Of a DNA stretch of 64,000 nucleotides, positions 36,984 through 44,903 are shown piece after piece (position 1 is the first letter of the stretch; each line of letters opens with the position of its first letter). Position numbers and translations under genes: made by a program. Below the pieces are notes generated by a model, which saw only the letters and a list, made by a program, of their open reading frames with translations, did no database searches and was not told the origin of the DNA. Location: assembly GCA_910577555.1 (NCBI GenBank), contig CAJTLF010000005.1, forward strand, positions 57,923 to 121,922, given 5' to 3'. The DNA is from an uncultured Christensenella sp. (lineage in GTDB: Bacteria > Bacillota > Clostridia > Christensenellales > Borkfalkiaceae).

Positions 36984-38402
36984 ATGACCGAAAACGATAA
37001 AAAAATTTCATTCAGGCGCGTACTCGAAGTTATAAAAGAATTGCTCGGTTGGCGGTTTTTTCCGTTTATAACGGCAATCTGGATTTTAGCGTGCTATTAT
37101 CTCGGCTGGGATTTGGTCGGCATTTATTTCGTTTGCATTATCGGAATCGCGATGGTGCTTACGCTTAAAGACCTTACCCCCGTCGTTCCGCATATACTTT
37201 TTTTCAACGTACTCGTTTCCTGCCAAAACTCGCCGCTCAATTTCGACGGTGTCGTAGGCTCTACGTTCTACACACAAACCGCGGTAATCGCACAGATAGC
37301 CGTTCTCGTAGTTCTGCTCATAGCTGCGATAATCGCAAGATTGGTAATTACGGGTAAAAAAGCAAAATTTACACCCAACGCAACTTTCTGGAGTATATGC
37401 GCGTTGGCGGTCGCATTTTTACTGAACGGATTCGGCAGCGAAAATTATACGATAAAGAATTTGCTGTATGCCGCTGTATTCGGCGCGATTTTACTCGTAA
37501 TCTTCGTTTTGATTAAAAGCAATTCAAGCCTTACAGAAGAGAACTTTAAATCTATTGCCTGGGGTTTCGTTGCGTTTTCGGCGTTGCTCGTATTCGAGCT
37601 GGTAATGAAATATATTACCGACTTCGATAAAGTTTTCGTAGACGGACATATCGAAAAAACGGGCTTTTTAATGGGCTGGGGCGTTTGGAACAATCTCGGC
37701 GCGTATATTTCGATATGTATACCGCCCGTTTGCATACTCGCCGCAAAATATAAGCACGGTTACGCGTTCCTGCTTTACGCCGCGGCGTTAGTCGCCTGCG
37801 CTTTCCTTTCGGGCAGCCGTCAGGCAATGCTCGGCTCGTCGTTCGCGTTTGCCGTTTCAGGAATCGCGCTGATTATCAAAAGCCGCGCTCGCCTTATAAA
37901 TTCGATTATAATCGGAGTAATTCTCGCCGCGGTTATCATAGTATTAATCGTAAAATGGGACGCGATACTTTCCATACTCGACAGACTTTTAAGCAATATT
38001 TTCGACGATAACGGAAACTATCTCGGCAACGGCAGAATGCGGCTTATTAAACTTGCGCTCGACTATTTCAAGGCAAATCCGCTTTGCGGCAGTGGGTTCT
38101 ACTCCGAGTTCGAATCGTTCGAGCTGACGGGAATGACCGGAAATCTTATTCCCACTTTTGCACACAATACCATTATGGAAATATTAGGAACTTGCGGCGT
38201 GTTCGGCATAGGTGCGTACGTTTGCCACAGGGTAGTAACCGTAATAGACTTTTTAAAACAGCCTACACAAAATAAGTACTTTATCGCTATGAGCTTGGCA
38301 ACGCTACTCTTTATCTGCCTTTTCGACAACTATATTTTCTATATCCTGCCGACTATGGCGTACGCCGCGCTTTTACCCTTTGCAACGGGTAAGCCGCAGT
38401 AA
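36984..38402 (+). CDS. O-antigen ligase/polymerase family membrane protein (Wzy_C)
   Basis: The 472-residue protein has ten or more membrane segments. The family's large loop and following region are visible: SGSRQAMLG, GNGRMRLIKLALDYFKANPLCGSGF and FAHNTIMEILGTCGVFGIGAY, which match the Wzy_C/RfaL pattern. Such proteins polymerise or ligate lipid-linked glycans on the outer side of the membrane; in Bacillota they act on capsule or teichoic-like polymers. It has a perfect promoter and a strong terminator. The glycan is unknown. Confidence 0.88.
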   Translation: MTENDKKISFRRVLEVIKELLGWRFFPFITAIWILACYYLGWDLVGIYFVCIIGIAMVLTLKDLTPVVPHILFFNVLVSCQNSPLNFDGVVGSTFYTQTAVIAQIAVLVVLLIAAIIARLVITGKKAKFTPNATFWSICALAVAFLLNGFGSENYTIKNLLYAAVFGAILLVIFVLIKSNSSLTEENFKSIAWGFVAFSALLVFELVMKYITDFDKVFVDGHIEKTGFLMGWGVWNNLGAYISICIPPVCILAAKYKHGYAFLLYAAALVACAFLSGSRQAMLGSSFAFAVSGIALIIKSRARLINSIIIGVILAAVIIVLIVKWDAILSILDRLLSNIFDDNGNYLGNGRMRLIKLALDYFKANPLCGSGFYSEFESFELTGMTGNLIPTFAHNTIMEILGTCGVFGIGAYVCHRVVTVIDFLKQPTQNKYFIAMSLATLLFICLFDNYIFYILPTMAYAALLPFATGKPQ

Positions 38403-38416
38403 AAAAATTAAAACCC

Positions 38417-38450
38417 AAAAGGGTGGAGCGTTTAACGCTCCACCCTTTTT
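38417..38450. terminator. Strong bidirectional terminator overlapping a coding end
   Basis: AAAAGGGTGGAGCG and its complement form an almost loop-free palindrome centred at 38432, with A/T tracts on both sides. It terminates the plus-strand gene ending at 38402; the convergent gene's last codons and stop lie inside the same hairpin. Confidence 0.88.
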
Positions 38451-39094
38451 ACTATCGTTCGTTCGTTCTTATAAATACTGTCCGAAGGTACGACTCCGCG
38501 CACCGAAGAAAGCGGATAGACAATACTGTTTTTACCCACCACGCACCCGGGATTTAAAACGGCGTTACATCCTATTTCGGAAAAATCCCCGACTAACGCC
38601 CCGAGTTTTTTAAAACTGTAAACGTCGTCTGTTTCAGCGTTACCCGCCTTTATAATTCCTTTGTCCGAACGCACGTTGGAAGTTATAGCTCCCGCGCCCA
38701 AATGTGCGCGATAGCCGAGAATACTGTCGCCTATATAGTTGAAATGCGGCGTCTGCACGCCGTCGAAGAGAACCGAATTTTTAATTTCGGTAGAGTTACC
38801 CACCACGCACCCGTCACCGATAATCGCGTTACCGCGGATAAACGCGCAGTGTCTTACCTTAGTTCCTGCGCCTATAATTACGCGCTCGCCGATGAAAGCC
38901 GTTTTTGCTATTTCCGCGCTCTTATGCACCCATACCGTAGGTGCAATCTGCTCGTAACCGTCCTGCAAACTTTCTCCAATCCCGCATATAATATTTCCAA
39001 GCGTAATGAGAACAAGACGGTAATCTTCGGCGTTTTTTAAATATTTTTCCGCTAAACTGTGCTTTAAATCAAGCATATTATCGGGGCAATTCAT
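38432..39094 (-). CDS. GlmU-like left-handed beta-helix (hexapeptide) protein
   Basis: The 220-residue protein consists mainly of hexapeptide repeats (IAPTVWVHKSAEIAKTAFIG, VIIGAGTKVRHCAFIRGNAI and so on). The stretch GNSTEIKNSVLFDG plus PHFNYIGDSILGYRAHLGAG matches the acetyltransferase half of GlmU, but the pyrophosphorylase half is missing. It may be a nucleotide-sugar acyltransferase or a structural relative. It follows a small membrane protein in the same direction. Its last codons and stop lie in the terminator hairpin at 38417-38450. Confidence 0.85.
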   Translation of the reverse strand: MNCPDNMLDLKHSLAEKYLKNAEDYRLVLITLGNIICGIGESLQDGYEQIAPTVWVHKSAEIAKTAFIGERVIIGAGTKVRHCAFIRGNAIIGDGCVVGNSTEIKNSVLFDGVQTPHFNYIGDSILGYRAHLGAGAITSNVRSDKGIIKAGNAETDDVYSFKKLGALVGDFSEIGCNAVLNPGCVVGKNSIVYPLSSVRGVVPSDSIYKNERTIVKRVER

Positions 39095-39122
39095 ATTTTA
39101 TTATATTTTTGCCCACGGAATA

Positions 39123-39335
39123 TTATTCTTTTTTATCCTCGTCGTCGCCGTCTTTTTTGCTCTTTAACAGCTTTAAAAAGGTGCGTATTCCCCAAACGAA
39201 ACAGACTGCTCCAACCACGGTAAATACTACCGCCTGCGTTGTCTGAGCCGTTACGAAATAGTAAATTCCCAACCCCGCGCACGCAAGCCCGCAAACGACC
39301 TGCATTATTCCTGCCGTCAAACTTATATTATTCAT
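39123..39335 (-). CDS. Small two-pass membrane protein
   Basis: A 70-residue protein with two hydrophobic segments (AGIMQVVCGLACAGLGIYYFV and QAVVFTVVGAVCFVWGI) and a highly charged tail KSKKDGDDEDKKE. It starts MNNISLTAG and lies 28 bases before the hexapeptide gene, probably in one transcript. I do not recognise the family. Confidence 0.65.
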   Translation of the reverse strand: MNNISLTAGIMQVVCGLACAGLGIYYFVTAQTTQAVVFTVVGAVCFVWGIRTFLKLLKSKKDGDDEDKKE

Positions 39336-39398
39336 AACGATATTATAACACGCTTTGAAAAAAAGATAAACCTTTTGAAAGCAAAATATTCAAACCCG

Positions 39399-39428
39399 TT
39401 GACTTGTAAGCGCAAATTGAAGTAAAAT
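39399..39428 (+). promoter_or_regulatory. sigmaA-type promoter of the YggS gene
   Basis: -35 TTGACT (39399-39404), 18 bp, -10 TAAAAT (39423-39428), 17 bases before the ATG at 39446, so the 5' leader is very short. Confidence 0.6.
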
Positions 39429-39445
39429 AAATACGGTATTTGAAA

Positions 39446-40114
39446 ATGATTGAAAATAACGTAAAAAATCTTTTGAAAAACTTAACCTTGACCAACCCGT
39501 TCGGCGAAAGAGTGACGCTCGTCGCCGCAGTAAAATTACAGTCGCCCGACGATATAAACGCGGCGATTGCGGCCGGCATAACGGACATAGGCGACAACCA
39601 CGTACAGGAATTCCGCGATAAGTTCGACGAAATTCGTGGCGAACCCAAACGCCATTTTATAGGCAGATTACAGACCAACAAGGTAAAATATCTCGTTGAA
39701 AAAGTTGACCTTTACCACTCGGTAGACAGGCTCAATCTTGCGCAGGTTTTAAGCGAAAAGAGCGAAAAAGCCGAAGTAATTTCAAACGTGCTGTTGCAGA
39801 TTAATATAGGCAATGAAGAGAGCAAGGGCGGATTTTCTCTCGACGAAATAGACGCGGCTTACGCTATAATACGGGCGTTGCCCGCGATAAAAGTAACGGG
39901 GCTTATGGCGATGTTACCCGATACGGACGATAAAAAACTTTTATCTTCGTTGGCTGAAAAAATGCGGCAAAAATACGATTATTTTCGTGAAAGAGACGAG
40001 AATTTCACACACCTTTCAATGGGTATGAGCGGCGATTACGAGCTTTGTATTTCCGCAGGGAGCAATATGATACGGCTTGGCACGGCGATATTCGGTAACC
40101 GCAACTATAAATAA
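39446..40114 (+). CDS. YggS/PROSC family PLP-binding protein
   Basis: About 222 residues of a TIM-barrel PLP protein. The PLP lysine is Lys30 in LVAAVKLQS; the other family motifs are GDNHVQEFRDK, HFIGRLQTNK, LLQINIGNEESKGG, GLMAMLP and SMGMSGDYELCISAGSNMIRLGTAIFG. It buffers pyridoxal phosphate rather than catalysing a set reaction (family knowledge). I preferred the ATG at 39446 to an in-frame TTG at 39440. Confidence 0.94.
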   Translation: MIENNVKNLLKNLTLTNPFGERVTLVAAVKLQSPDDINAAIAAGITDIGDNHVQEFRDKFDEIRGEPKRHFIGRLQTNKVKYLVEKVDLYHSVDRLNLAQVLSEKSEKAEVISNVLLQINIGNEESKGGFSLDEIDAAYAIIRALPAIKVTGLMAMLPDTDDKKLLSSLAEKMRQKYDYFRERDENFTHLSMGMSGDYELCISAGSNMIRLGTAIFGNRNYK

Positions 40115-40198
40115 CGACAAAAAAGCGTTGCTGTAAAGCACACTTTCTATATGGAATTTTAAACCTAAATTTTTTAGAGTTGCACTTTAAAGCAAGAC

Positions 40199-40235
40199 AA
40201 AAGGCCCTTGGACTAATAGTTCAAGAGCCTTTTTG
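40199..40235. terminator. Bidirectional intrinsic terminator between yggS and the HxlR gene
   Basis: AAAGGC..CTTG.AC and GT.CAAG.GCCTTT pair with two mismatches around TAATA and are flanked by A and T tracts. Its right arm shares GTTCAAGAGC with the radA terminator at 29852-29887. Confidence 0.75.
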
Positions 40236-40245
40236 TGTTATAAAT

Positions 40246-40641
40246 CTACTGATTAAGCAGTTCTTTGATTTGTTCTTCCGTATATGGACTTACATAATCG
40301 GGCGCACACAAATGCGTTTGACTCCAAATCATCATTTGCGTTAAGACGGGAACAAAACTTTTTCCAAGTTCAGTCAAAGAATATTCTACTTTCGGCGGCA
40401 CTTCTTTATAAATTTCACGGTGTATAAAACCGTCGTCTTCCAACTCTCGCAATTGCTTTGTAAGAGTAGATTGCGTGATTCCGTCAATTCTTCTCAATAG
40501 TTCGCCAAATCGTTGTACCTTACTTACAGCGATATACCACAAAATAAGGAACTTCCATTTTCCGCTTAAAACGGATTGCAACGTACTCATCGGCACACAT
40601 CGTGCCATAACTTCTCTTTTTCTGAATTTGTTGTCCGTCAT
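40246..40641 (-). CDS. HxlR family winged-helix transcriptional regulator
   Basis: The 131-residue regulator has the HxlR cysteine Cys15 in the usual C-P-x context (RCVPM), the entry helix LSGKWKFLILWYI, the recognition region QRFGELLRRIDGITQSTLTKQLRELEDDG and the wing HREIYKEVPPKVEYSLTELGKSF. Many HxlR proteins sense electrophiles or redox state through that cysteine. It is divergent from a radical SAM gene with two dyads in the shared promoter region, so it probably controls itself and that gene. Confidence 0.92.
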   Translation of the reverse strand: MTDNKFRKREVMARCVPMSTLQSVLSGKWKFLILWYIAVSKVQRFGELLRRIDGITQSTLTKQLRELEDDGFIHREIYKEVPPKVEYSLTELGKSFVPVLTQMMIWSQTHLCAPDYVSPYTEEQIKELLNQ

Positions 40642-40658
40642 AATGAACCTCGCTATTT

Positions 40659-40687
40659 ATTATAACGGATTTTCAAAGTTAAGTCAA
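40659..40687 (-). promoter_or_regulatory. sigmaA-type promoter of the HxlR gene
   Basis: Minus strand: -35 TTGACT (40682-40687), 17 bp, -10 TATAAT (40659-40664). The dyad at 40694-40713 lies directly upstream of the -35. Confidence 0.8.
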
Positions 40688-40693
40688 ACGTCA

Positions 40694-40713
40694 TAGTATC
40701 ATTTTTGATACTA
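40694..40713. promoter_or_regulatory. Putative HxlR operator, perfect dyad
   Basis: TAGTATCA - TTTT - TGATACTA, 8-bp perfect arms, between the two divergent promoters. An unusual spacing-free neighbour of the HxlR -35 box. Confidence 0.6.
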
Positions 40714-40728
40714 CTACTAAATAAAGAC

Positions 40729-40763
40729 AGTACTTGAATTTCAATACTATTAGGATTTATAAT
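40729..40763 (+). promoter_or_regulatory. Promoter of the radical SAM gene with an overlapping dyad
   Basis: -35 TTGAAT (40734-40739), 18 bp, -10 TATAAT (40758-40763). The -35 lies inside an imperfect inverted repeat at 40729-40748 (AGTA.TTGA and TCAATACT), a likely second site for the HxlR regulator. Confidence 0.65.
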
Positions 40764-40791
40764 AGAAGAAAAACAAAGGACGGTTTTTATT

Positions 40792-41676
40792 ATGCACTAT
40801 ACAGGTACTGTTTGGCGTCCGCCTTACGAAGCGTGGTCGGCTCTATTACAAGTTACGGCAGGTTGCACACATCATAAGTGCAAGTTCTGCACTTTATACG
40901 ACGATGTTCCGTTCAAGTTCCGTATGTCCCCTACGGACGAAATCGAAGATGATTTGAAAGAATTGTATCACTATACACCCGACGTAACGAGAGTATTTTT
41001 AGTCGGGGCAAATCCTTTTGTTCTTTCTTCGGAAAAGCTACTGCATATCGCATATATGGCAAAACAATATCTCAATCGACTGAAAACTATCGGCTGTTTC
41101 GCTCGAATAACCGATATTACGCCTAAAAGCATAGAAGAATTAAAACAACTGCGCAGTTGCGGTTATAACGGCATTACTATCGGTGTAGAAACCGGCGACG
41201 ACGAAGCATTGACCTTTATGCACAAAGGCTATACGTCTGCCGATATTTTAGAACAATGCCGTAAGCTTGACGAAGCCGGAATCGAATATAACTTTTTCTA
41301 TCTCACGGGCATTTGCGGCAAAGGCAAAAGCGAGCAAGGAGTTGAGAATACACTAAAAGTATTTAATGAGCTTAACCCTAAAATTATCGGCGCGTCTATG
41401 CTTACAATTTACCCCGCTTCGGAATTATATACCGAAATACAGAACGGAAATTGGGTTGAAGAAAGCGAAACGGAAAAATACAACGAGCTGAAAATGCTTA
41501 TAAACGGTTTAACTATAAAAACACACTTTGCCGCTTTGGGGGCGTCAAATGCAGTACAGTTGCACGGCAATCTTCCTTCCGATAAAACAGAACTGGTTAC
41601 AATAATAGACGAAGTGATTAACCGCTTTGGCGAAAAAGAATTAAAAAGATATAGAAAAAACCTGAAACACCTTTAA
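40792..41676 (+). CDS. Radical SAM protein (COG1032-like)
   Basis: The 294-residue enzyme binds a 4Fe-4S cluster through Cys25, Cys30 and Cys33. The spacing is C-x4-C-x2-C (GCTHHKCKFC), a variant seen in a subfamily with GCSHNKCTFC motifs, not the classic C-x3-C-x2-C. There is no B12 domain. Later motifs GYNGITIGVETGDDEAL and YLTGICGKG fit the SAM-binding barrel. Divergent control by an HxlR regulator suggests stress-linked expression. The reaction is unknown. Confidence 0.88.
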   Translation: MHYTGTVWRPPYEAWSALLQVTAGCTHHKCKFCTLYDDVPFKFRMSPTDEIEDDLKELYHYTPDVTRVFLVGANPFVLSSEKLLHIAYMAKQYLNRLKTIGCFARITDITPKSIEELKQLRSCGYNGITIGVETGDDEALTFMHKGYTSADILEQCRKLDEAGIEYNFFYLTGICGKGKSEQGVENTLKVFNELNPKIIGASMLTIYPASELYTEIQNGNWVEESETEKYNELKMLINGLTIKTHFAALGASNAVQLHGNLPSDKTELVTIIDEVINRFGEKELKRYRKNLKHL

Positions 41677-41679
41677 AAA

Positions 41680-41705
41680 AAAGCCGAGATTTGCTCTCGG
41701 CTTTC
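41680..41705 (+). terminator. Intrinsic terminator after the radical SAM gene
   Basis: Arms AAAGCCGAGA and TCTCGGCTTT (10 bp) with loop TTTGC; the T tract is short (TTTCT). The following 120 bases to rpsR are AT-rich with only a weak A/T dyad near 41797-41815. Confidence 0.75.
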
Positions 41706-41828
41706 TACGCTAAATTATTGTTTATCGTGTAGTGATTATATAATATAAATGAAAGTAAGACAACCATTTACCTATAATTTCTATCGGGAACTACGGTAAA
41801 AAAAGCTTTTTTACTTTAATTTTAAAAA

Positions 41829-42083
41829 TTACTCGCCTTTGAAGGGAAGTAAAGCCGCCACGCGCGCGCGTTTGATAGCCTTGGAAAGTTCTCTCTGATG
41901 CTTTGCGCAAGTACCGCTCATACGGCGGGGAAGCATCTTACCGCTTTCGGTTACAAACTTTTTAAGACGGGCTACGTCCTTATAGTCTATAACTTCAACT
42001 TTTTCCTGACAAAAAACGCAAACCTTTTTGCGGGGAGTTCTTTTAAACGCCTTTTTTACGGGTGTTACTTTATTTTCTTCCAT
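41829..42083 (-). CDS. rpsR: 30S ribosomal protein S18 (zinc-type)
   Basis: The 84-residue protein has KKVCVFCQEKVEVIDYKDVARLKKFV, then RRMSGTCAKHQRELSKAIKRAR, the S18 core. CVFC plus CAKH would form the zinc site of the C+ variant. It is the third gene of rpsF-ssb-rpsR and starts after AAGGAG. Confidence 0.96.
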   Translation of the reverse strand: MEENKVTPVKKAFKRTPRKKVCVFCQEKVEVIDYKDVARLKKFVTESGKMLPRRMSGTCAKHQRELSKAIKRARVAALLPFKGE

Positions 42084-42102
42084 AATTTATCTCCTTGAAA
42101 AA

Positions 42103-42522
42103 TCAGAAGGGAATATCCGAATCGTCGTCGAAAGGCTGTAACTGCGGCTTGGACGAGCTTCTCTGCGAAGGCGCAGGCGCGTCGTAACCGTCGTCGCCGT
42201 TATTGCCGCGCGGCGTTAAAAACTCAACGTCCTGAGCGACGATATCGACGCCCGTGCGTTTTACGCCCTGGCTGTCTTCGTAATTTCTGAGTTCAATCGA
42301 ACCGCTTACAGCAACTTTAATGCCTTTTTTAGTATAACGCGCTACGGTTTCAGCCAGATTGCGCCATGCAACGCAGTTGAAAAAGTCTGTTTTTCTTTCC
42401 CCGTCGGAGCCCGAATAATTGCGGTTTACCGCAATAGCGAAACGGCAAATTTTAATGCCGCCGTTCGTTTCGGTAAGTTCGGGGTCACGCGTTAAATTCC
42501 CTATTAAAAATACTTTGTTCAT
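42103..42522 (-). CDS. ssb: Single-stranded DNA-binding protein
   Basis: The 139-residue protein begins MNKVFLIGNLTRDPELTETN, has the OB-fold pattern FAIAVNRNY...DFFNCVAWRNLAETVARY..KGIKVAVSGSIELRNY, then a Gly/Pro-rich linker, and ends DDSDIPF, the acidic tip that binds repair and replication partners. It lies between rpsF and rpsR as in most Bacillota. Confidence 0.97.
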   Translation of the reverse strand: MNKVFLIGNLTRDPELTETNGGIKICRFAIAVNRNYSGSDGERKTDFFNCVAWRNLAETVARYTKKGIKVAVSGSIELRNYEDSQGVKRTGVDIVAQDVEFLTPRGNNGDDGYDAPAPSQRSSSKPQLQPFDDDSDIPF

Positions 42523-42537
42523 AATTTCTTCCTATGC

Positions 42538-42831
42538 TTATGCTTTTACGGTAATCATTCTTCTCAAAACTTCAACGGACAAGTCGGAAATTCTTTCGAT
42601 TTCCTTAACGGTTGCGCCGTCTGCTTCAAAAGTCATTACCACGTAATCGCCGTCCGTCTTATAGTTGATGGGATAAGCGAGTTTCTTAACCCCCCACTTG
42701 TCAACGGAAACGACCTTTCCGCCATTAGCCGCTACTACGTCTTGGAATTTCTGAGCGAAACCTTCCTTAACTTCGTCTGAAAGCGATGCGTCGAGTGCGT
42801 AAATCATTTCGTAAGTTTTCATATTTTTCAC
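42538..42831 (-). CDS. rpsF: 30S ribosomal protein S6
   Basis: The 97-residue protein shows S6 features: YEMIYALDASLSDEVKEGFAQKF, GKVVSVDKWGVKKLAYPI, YVVMTFEADGATVKEIERI and RRMITVKA. It starts after GGGAGGTG and is first in the operon with ssb and rpsR. It pairs with S18 on 16S rRNA, and in many bacteria the S6:S18 pair represses its own mRNA. Confidence 0.96.
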   Translation of the reverse strand: MKNMKTYEMIYALDASLSDEVKEGFAQKFQDVVAANGGKVVSVDKWGVKKLAYPINYKTDGDYVVMTFEADGATVKEIERISDLSVEVLRRMITVKA

Positions 42832-42836
42832 CTCCC

Positions 42837-42875
42837 GGACTTAATCGGCATACCACCTACGGTATGCAAGGTATG
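42837..42875 (-). promoter_or_regulatory. Candidate S6:S18 autoregulatory leader hairpin
   Basis: Minus strand: GCATACC and GGTATGC (7 bp, loop GTAGGT-type) are followed on the 3' side by CCGATT and then AAG, which can pair with CTT before the hairpin. The published S6:S18 leader has a CCG bulge beside a stem and hairpin, which fits, and the element lies directly before the rpsF ribosome binding site. Confidence 0.55.
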
Positions 42876-42897
42876 CGCGAAAATTACGCGCTTATTA

Positions 42898-42926
42898 ATA
42901 TTACATTATTTCAGACTGCTTGTCAA
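42898..42926 (-). promoter_or_regulatory. sigmaA-type promoter of rpsF-ssb-rpsR
   Basis: Minus strand: -35 TTGACA (42921-42926), 17 bp, -10 TAATAT (42898-42903). Confidence 0.75.
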
Positions 42927-42945
42927 CTTATTTTAAGCGGATAAA

Positions 42946-44838
42946 TCAATACGAACCGCCGCCCGTAATCTGCTGATACTTTCTTATAATATCGGCAAGC
43001 TCGGTCAACGCCTGCGAAACGGTAAGGTCGCCCAGCTTTTTATCGCTATCGGGTAAACGCATATTCAAATCTTCGTCGTTGAAAGAAGTAACTATTCCGT
43101 TGGCTTTCAGCTCTGAAAGCGTCGCCGTGGAAATATTGGCGGAAACGTTGCCAATCATTGCGCCGAGATTATCGAGCGTATAAGCCGCTTCGGTGCCGTC
43201 CTTGTAAAGCAGCGTTTTCCATATTCCCGTAGCCGCACCGTAAGTATACGTTCCCGCCCTGTACGCCACAAGTTTTCCGTCGCCGTTCACGAGCACGAAT
43301 TCGCCGCCTTCGTCTTTTTCATAGTACAGATAATCGGGATTGAAATTACCCGCCGTAGCCGAAACGGGCGCATCCTTTCCGTAAATTTCGTTTGCATAAA
43401 GAACGTTTACGCTGAGCGTTGCTAATTTCGCGGGCATATCCTTTATGCAGGTATCGGAAAGATGCTTCAAAAGGAAATTGTTTTCCGCGTCGGTAACAAC
43501 GTCGCCTACAGTCAGAGAGTTAATTCCTTCACCCACGCCGCTTATAGTACAGTCGCCAAGCTTTTCTAAAACGGCGTTACCGCTCACGTCCATCAAATCC
43601 TTTATTTTAAGCTTTTGTGTAATGCCCTGTATTCTGTCGTTTATATTTGAAATCGAAGTACCTTTTATTTCCGTACCGTCATGCGCGGTTACCTTTTCTA
43701 TTACTCCGAAAGTATCTACGGTGTAAGTGCAGTTAATTCCGTCACCTGCAAGACAGGACTTATCGCCAAGATTTATCTCGTAAATACCGTAAGCTAAATA
43801 TGCGATAATCGGCTCGGTAGGCTTTACGTCTAAGAATTCGTTTATACCTAAATTATCGAGTACGCCCTGCAAATCAACGTTGCCGTTCATTATGTCGCCG
43901 AGAGAAATTCCGCCCAAAACCTTATCCGCCAAATCGCCGCTTTCACTGCCGATAAGCTCTGTAAGATAAACGTCGTTAAGCGCGTCGAACCCGTTTTCGG
44001 AAAGAGTGCGCAGGGTTATGGGATTCGTTTCAACTCTCGTTTCACCGTCGTAATAATAGTTACCCGTCATCTTCGCTTCCGACGAAGGGACATACTTCGC
44101 AACGGCAGTTACGGGATTGAACTCTCCGTCCGTTACGGTGCAACCGCCGTCGTTCCTGTAATAGTAAAGCCTGTATTCTTCACCGTTTTCCACGAGATAT
44201 TGCGCGTGGTTTTCATTTACCGGCGCGTTGTCGGCTTTACGCACGAAACCGCTTTCGCCGTTCACGTATAAGTCGTAATACACGGGACTTTTAACGCCGC
44301 CGACCGTTACGTAATTTGCTTCGGTGCCGAGAAATATGAGCTTCATAATTGGATTTTCAAGCACGTCGCTCATACCGAACTGAGTAAACAGCGCGGCGGG
44401 CTTTACGTCCATTACTTTATCGCGCATAAAGTCTCCCAACTGCGCAAACTGCACTGCGGCAAGCTCTTCCCGCTCAATGGGAATAAATTCATTGATAGTC
44501 CCGTGCAATTCGTCGACGAAACCGCGCACGGCGGGAAGAAGGTTTTCCACTTTACCCACGCTCAAAGTGTCCGTAGCCTGTGCGTATTCGCCAAGAACGG
44601 TAACGAGTTCCAAAAGGGTTTCCACCCCTCCGTTTTCCTTATCGGAATTGATATAAATATTGTCGCCGTTCTCGTCTTTGTTGGGCATCCCGATGAGATT
44701 AAACACATCGTCAACCTTGCCCGAAAGGGCTATGTACGCAGTCCCGCAGACTATACCCGCGAGCAAAATCATACCCATAAGTATACCTAAAAAGAAAGAT
44801 AAGAACGAAAATCCCCTGCGGCGAGAGTTATTATTCAT
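42946..44838 (-). CDS. Membrane-anchored extracytoplasmic protein of unknown function
   Basis: The 630-residue protein has a short basic N-terminus, one membrane segment at about 12-38 (SFFLGILMGMILLAGIVCG...), then a long exported part rich in Asp, Asn and Gly. Paired patterns recur, such as YYYRND..C and YLYYEKDEGGEFVLV, and helical stretches such as LGDIMNGNVDLQGVLDNLGI and LGDLTVSQALTELADIIRKY. No enzyme motif is apparent. It resembles in style the giant surface protein at 30473-36661. It has its own promoter inside the cca end. Confidence 0.82.
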   Translation of the reverse strand: MNNNSRRRGFSFLSFFLGILMGMILLAGIVCGTAYIALSGKVDDVFNLIGMPNKDENGDNIYINSDKENGGVETLLELVTVLGEYAQATDTLSVGKVENLLPAVRGFVDELHGTINEFIPIEREELAAVQFAQLGDFMRDKVMDVKPAALFTQFGMSDVLENPIMKLIFLGTEANYVTVGGVKSPVYYDLYVNGESGFVRKADNAPVNENHAQYLVENGEEYRLYYYRNDGGCTVTDGEFNPVTAVAKYVPSSEAKMTGNYYYDGETRVETNPITLRTLSENGFDALNDVYLTELIGSESGDLADKVLGGISLGDIMNGNVDLQGVLDNLGINEFLDVKPTEPIIAYLAYGIYEINLGDKSCLAGDGINCTYTVDTFGVIEKVTAHDGTEIKGTSISNINDRIQGITQKLKIKDLMDVSGNAVLEKLGDCTISGVGEGINSLTVGDVVTDAENNFLLKHLSDTCIKDMPAKLATLSVNVLYANEIYGKDAPVSATAGNFNPDYLYYEKDEGGEFVLVNGDGKLVAYRAGTYTYGAATGIWKTLLYKDGTEAAYTLDNLGAMIGNVSANISTATLSELKANGIVTSFNDEDLNMRLPDSDKKLGDLTVSQALTELADIIRKYQQITGGGSY

Positions 44839-44874
44839 AATCGATAAATCTCCGTTTATTAATTAATCAAAGTT

Positions 44875-44903
44875 ATTATACATCATTTAAAGGCGGTTTG
44901 CAA
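44875..44903 (-). promoter_or_regulatory. sigmaA-type promoter overlapping the cca gene end
   Basis: Minus strand: -35 TTGCAA (44898-44903), inside the last codons of the CCA-adding enzyme, 17 bp, -10 TATAAT (44875-44880). Confidence 0.7.

Noticed and set aside
29852..40235. Two terminators sharing GTTCAAGAGC as a possible dispersed repeat
   Set aside because: Only ten bases are shared and the rest of the hairpins differ, so chance or common terminator design explains it.
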